From positions 1 through 64,000 of the forward strand of contig JADJXQ010000008.1 in NCBI GenBank assembly GCA_016710335.1: 64,000 nucleotides of DNA, in the 5' to 3' direction. Both the position numbers and the translations under genes were made by a program. Below, in pieces: positions 62,269 to 64,000 of this stretch; the stretch's first letter is position 1; each line of letters begins with the position of its first letter. This DNA is from Rhodospirillales bacterium. Its GTDB lineage: Bacteria > Pseudomonadota > Alphaproteobacteria > Rhodospirillales > Defluviicoccaceae. The notes under the pieces are model-generated. The model had not been told where the DNA came from. It was given only the letters and a program-made list of their open reading frames with translations, and did not search any database.

Positions 62269-64000
62269 ATGGGCAAACCAGGACATCACAAGCAGGATCT
62301 TGCCCCAAGGCAGATGCAGTCCGACGAGGCGCTGCTGGCCACGGCGCGCACGCTTCATGACAAGGGCCGACTGATCGAGGCGCGCGCCGTCTATGGGCGT
62401 CTTCTCGGCCGCAATCCCAAGCATCCCCTGGCACGCTTTCTGGACGGGCTCGCCGCCCTGCAGGCGGGCAACGTCACCGCCGGAATCGATCAGCTCGAGG
62501 CCGCGACGCGGATCGCGCCGGAGCGGGCGCTGTTTCATCACCGTCTGGCGCTGGCGCACATCGAAGGGGGCAACATCGCCGGCGCCGTCGCCCCCTTGGA
62601 ACGGGCGCTGGAGTTGCGGCCTGGCGAGGCGCGGTGGTGGGACACTCTCGGCACCTGCATGGCGCGGCTGGACCGGATGACGGAGGCGCGCGAGGCCTTC
62701 GGGCGGGCACTGGCGCTTGCCCCGGAAGACACCGGCGCACAACTGCGCCTCGCCAACGCTTGCTATTTCCTGAAGGACAACGAGGCCGCAGCCGAGGCGT
62801 TCGACCGCCTGCGGCACCTGGACCCGCACAACGCCGTCGCCGCCGCGCGGCTCGCAGCGCTGCGGCGCACCCTTTGCGATTGGCGAGAGCTGGAGGCCAT
62901 CGACGCCGAGCTCGACGCGGCAACGGGCAAGGCGTTGGCGATGCGACAGAAGCCGCTCGAGCACCCGTTCCTCAATCTTCTGCGACGGGACGACCCGGAC
63001 CGTCATCGCCAGATCGCCGAGGCGTGGGCGCGCACGCGGGACACCGGCAGTCAGTTCGATCGCGTCGCCGCCGCGGATGCGGGCGCGACGCGCCGCCGGC
63101 ACTCCGGTCAAACCGCCCGGCCACTCCGCCTCGGCTATCTGTGCGGGCAGTTCCACAGCCACCCGGTGATGCAGACCGCGGCGTGGGTGATGCACCATCA
63201 TGACCGCAGCCGCTTCACCGTCCACGGCTTCGGCTACGGCCCCCCACACGACGACCCGTTCCGGCGCTTCGCAATCGGCGCCTGCGATACCTTCGTCAAC
63301 ATCAACGGGCTCGGCAGCGAGCAAGCCGCCGACCGCATCCGCGCCTACGGCATCGACATCCTCATCGACCTCACCGGCCACACCGAGAACAACCGCCTGG
63401 ACATCCTCAGCCTGCGTCCGGCCCCGATCCAGATCTTCTGGCTCGGCTACGTGGCCACCTCGGGCGCCGCGTACGTGGACTACCTGGTGAGCGACCGGCG
63501 CCTGTTGCCCGCGGACGAACTGGCGCACGTGCGGGAGGAACCGGCGTACCTGCCGAACGTGTTCATGGCCTGCCATCGGCCGCCGGAGATGGATGCGGTC
63601 GCCATCGGTCGCGGCGACGTCGGCCTGCCCGAGGACGCGTTCGTGTTCGCCTCTTTCAACGGCGTCAAGAAGCTGAACCCGCGCATGTTCCGCTGCTGGA
63701 TGGAGATCCTCGCCGAGACTCCCGGCTCGGTCCTGTGGATGTTGGCGTCAGGACGGGCACGCGACAATATCGGCGCCGCGGCGGAAGCCCATGGCATTGA
63801 CCGCTCGCGGTTGATCTTCGCGGACTGGGCGAACTACTACCGGCATCTGGCGCGCCTCGCCTGCGCCGATCTGGCACTCGATACGTGGCCATACGGCGGC
63901 GGGGTGACGACCGCGAACCTGTTGCTCGCCGGGGTGCCGGTGGTGACGTTGGAAGGTCGCGGACCGACGGCGCGGATGAGCGCCAGCCTGCTCGCCAGCC
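62269..64000 (+). CDS. TPR-repeat O-GlcNAc transferase-like glycosyltransferase (GT41), 3' end outside window
   Basis: At least 577 residues. About five TPR units occupy residues ~20-200 (RTLHDKGRLIEARAVYGRLL; NVTAGIDQLEAATRIAPERA; RMTEAREAFGRALALAPEDT). The catalytic GT41/SPINDLY-type region follows: RPLRLGYLCGQFHSHPVMQT, YGIDILIDLTGHTENNRLDI, RPAPIQIFWLGYVATSGAAY, VFASFNGVKKLNPRMF, and DLALDTWPYGGGVTTANLLL. Homologues transfer GlcNAc or other sugars to proteins. The gene runs off the window end without a stop. With the upstream epimerase it may belong to a glycosylation locus. Confidence 0.9.
   Translation, partial: MGKPGHHKQDLAPRQMQSDEALLATARTLHDKGRLIEARAVYGRLLGRNPKHPLARFLDGLAALQAGNVTAGIDQLEAATRIAPERALFHHRLALAHIEGGNIAGAVAPLERALELRPGEARWWDTLGTCMARLDRMTEAREAFGRALALAPEDTGAQLRLANACYFLKDNEAAAEAFDRLRHLDPHNAVAAARLAALRRTLCDWRELEAIDAELDAATGKALAMRQKPLEHPFLNLLRRDDPDRHRQIAEAWARTRDTGSQFDRVAAADAGATRRRHSGQTARPLRLGYLCGQFHSHPVMQTAAWVMHHHDRSRFTVHGFGYGPPHDDPFRRFAIGACDTFVNINGLGSEQAADRIRAYGIDILIDLTGHTENNRLDILSLRPAPIQIFWLGYVATSGAAYVDYLVSDRRLLPADELAHVREEPAYLPNVFMACHRPPEMDAVAIGRGDVGLPEDAFVFASFNGVKKLNPRMFRCWMEILAETPGSVLWMLASGRARDNIGAAAEAHGIDRSRLIFADWANYYRHLARLACADLALDTWPYGGGVTTANLLLAGVPVVTLEGRGPTARMSASLLAS

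Noticed and set aside
62059..63576. 505-codon minus-strand ORF
   Set aside because: Antisense shadow of the TPR/GT41 gene, whose motifs are clear on the plus strand.

Overview
The window is high-GC bacterial DNA with tightly packed genes on both strands. Several features point to an alphaproteobacterium, most likely a Rhodospirillales-like lineage: a DUF1192 protein, an L31 without a CxxC zinc motif, a CtaA-type heme A synthase, CyaY, TRAP transport with a linked UspA protein, an ExbB/MotA plus OmpA motor pair, and a type I secretion ABC protein of the PrsD type. I found no tRNA, rRNA, CRISPR array, prophage or complete insertion sequence. No species is assigned.

Layout. 1-5.5 kb: the 3' part of a fused TRAP permease, a UspA remnant, an intact UspA protein, heme A synthase and an AbfD/HpaB-like flavoprotein. 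5.5-15.3 kb: MscL, a lytic transglycosylase, EF-P, an inositol monophosphatase-like enzyme, a three-gene OmpA / MotA-ExbB / MotB-OmpA operon, an MFS exporter, CyaY, L31 and a thioesterase. 15.25-15.8 kb: a non-coding island with a strong minus-strand small-RNA candidate that carries a CCUCCUCCC motif and is flanked by two copies of a dispersed repeat. 15.8-24.4 kb (minus strand): DUF1192, a small orphan, a large AsmA protein, a stomatin/NfeD membrane-protease operon, an SDR enzyme and a GST. 24.4-34.2 kb: a twice-frameshifted comM, a CDF transporter coupled to a lipoprotein, an MsbA-like exporter, a tyrosine phosphatase-like enzyme, ParDE, SufE-SufS and a 0.6-kb non-coding region with several repeats. 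34.2-42.2 kb: a frameshifted ubiD, a stress-type trio (small protein, SRPBCC, Zn-alcohol dehydrogenase), a type III polyketide synthase/methyltransferase pair, a nitroreductase, MepA and a Uma2 protein. 42.2-54.6 kb: enoyl-CoA hydratase, a PRC-barrel protein, peroxiredoxin, the glgX-treZ-treY operon, 3-hydroxyacyl-CoA dehydrogenase, an ABM-domain protein and a BNR-repeat/MoaD-like pair. 54.6-64 kb: toxin-antitoxin debris, a type I secretion locus (TolC, HlyD, frameshifted ABC protein), a sugar-nucleotide epimerase and a TPR O-GlcNAc-transferase-like protein cut by the window end.

How the genes work together. GlgX, TreZ and TreY form a complete glycogen-to-trehalose route (debranch, isomerise the end, release trehalose). 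SufE feeds sulfur to or from SufS, and CyaY is a further iron-sulfur biogenesis factor. NfeD and the stomatin form one membrane quality-control unit. The MotA/MotB-like pair with two OmpA-type peptidoglycan-binding proteins looks like a proton-driven envelope machine of unknown output. The polyketide synthase and its methyltransferase probably make a methylated phenolic lipid or alkylpyrone.

Two themes recur. Conserved genes (comM, ubiD, the secretion ABC gene) carry 1-2 nt frameshifts, which could be decay or assembly error. Intergenic DNA holds fossils of small modules (UspA, HEPN, ParE and antitoxin pieces) and a dispersed repeat family with two hairpins.
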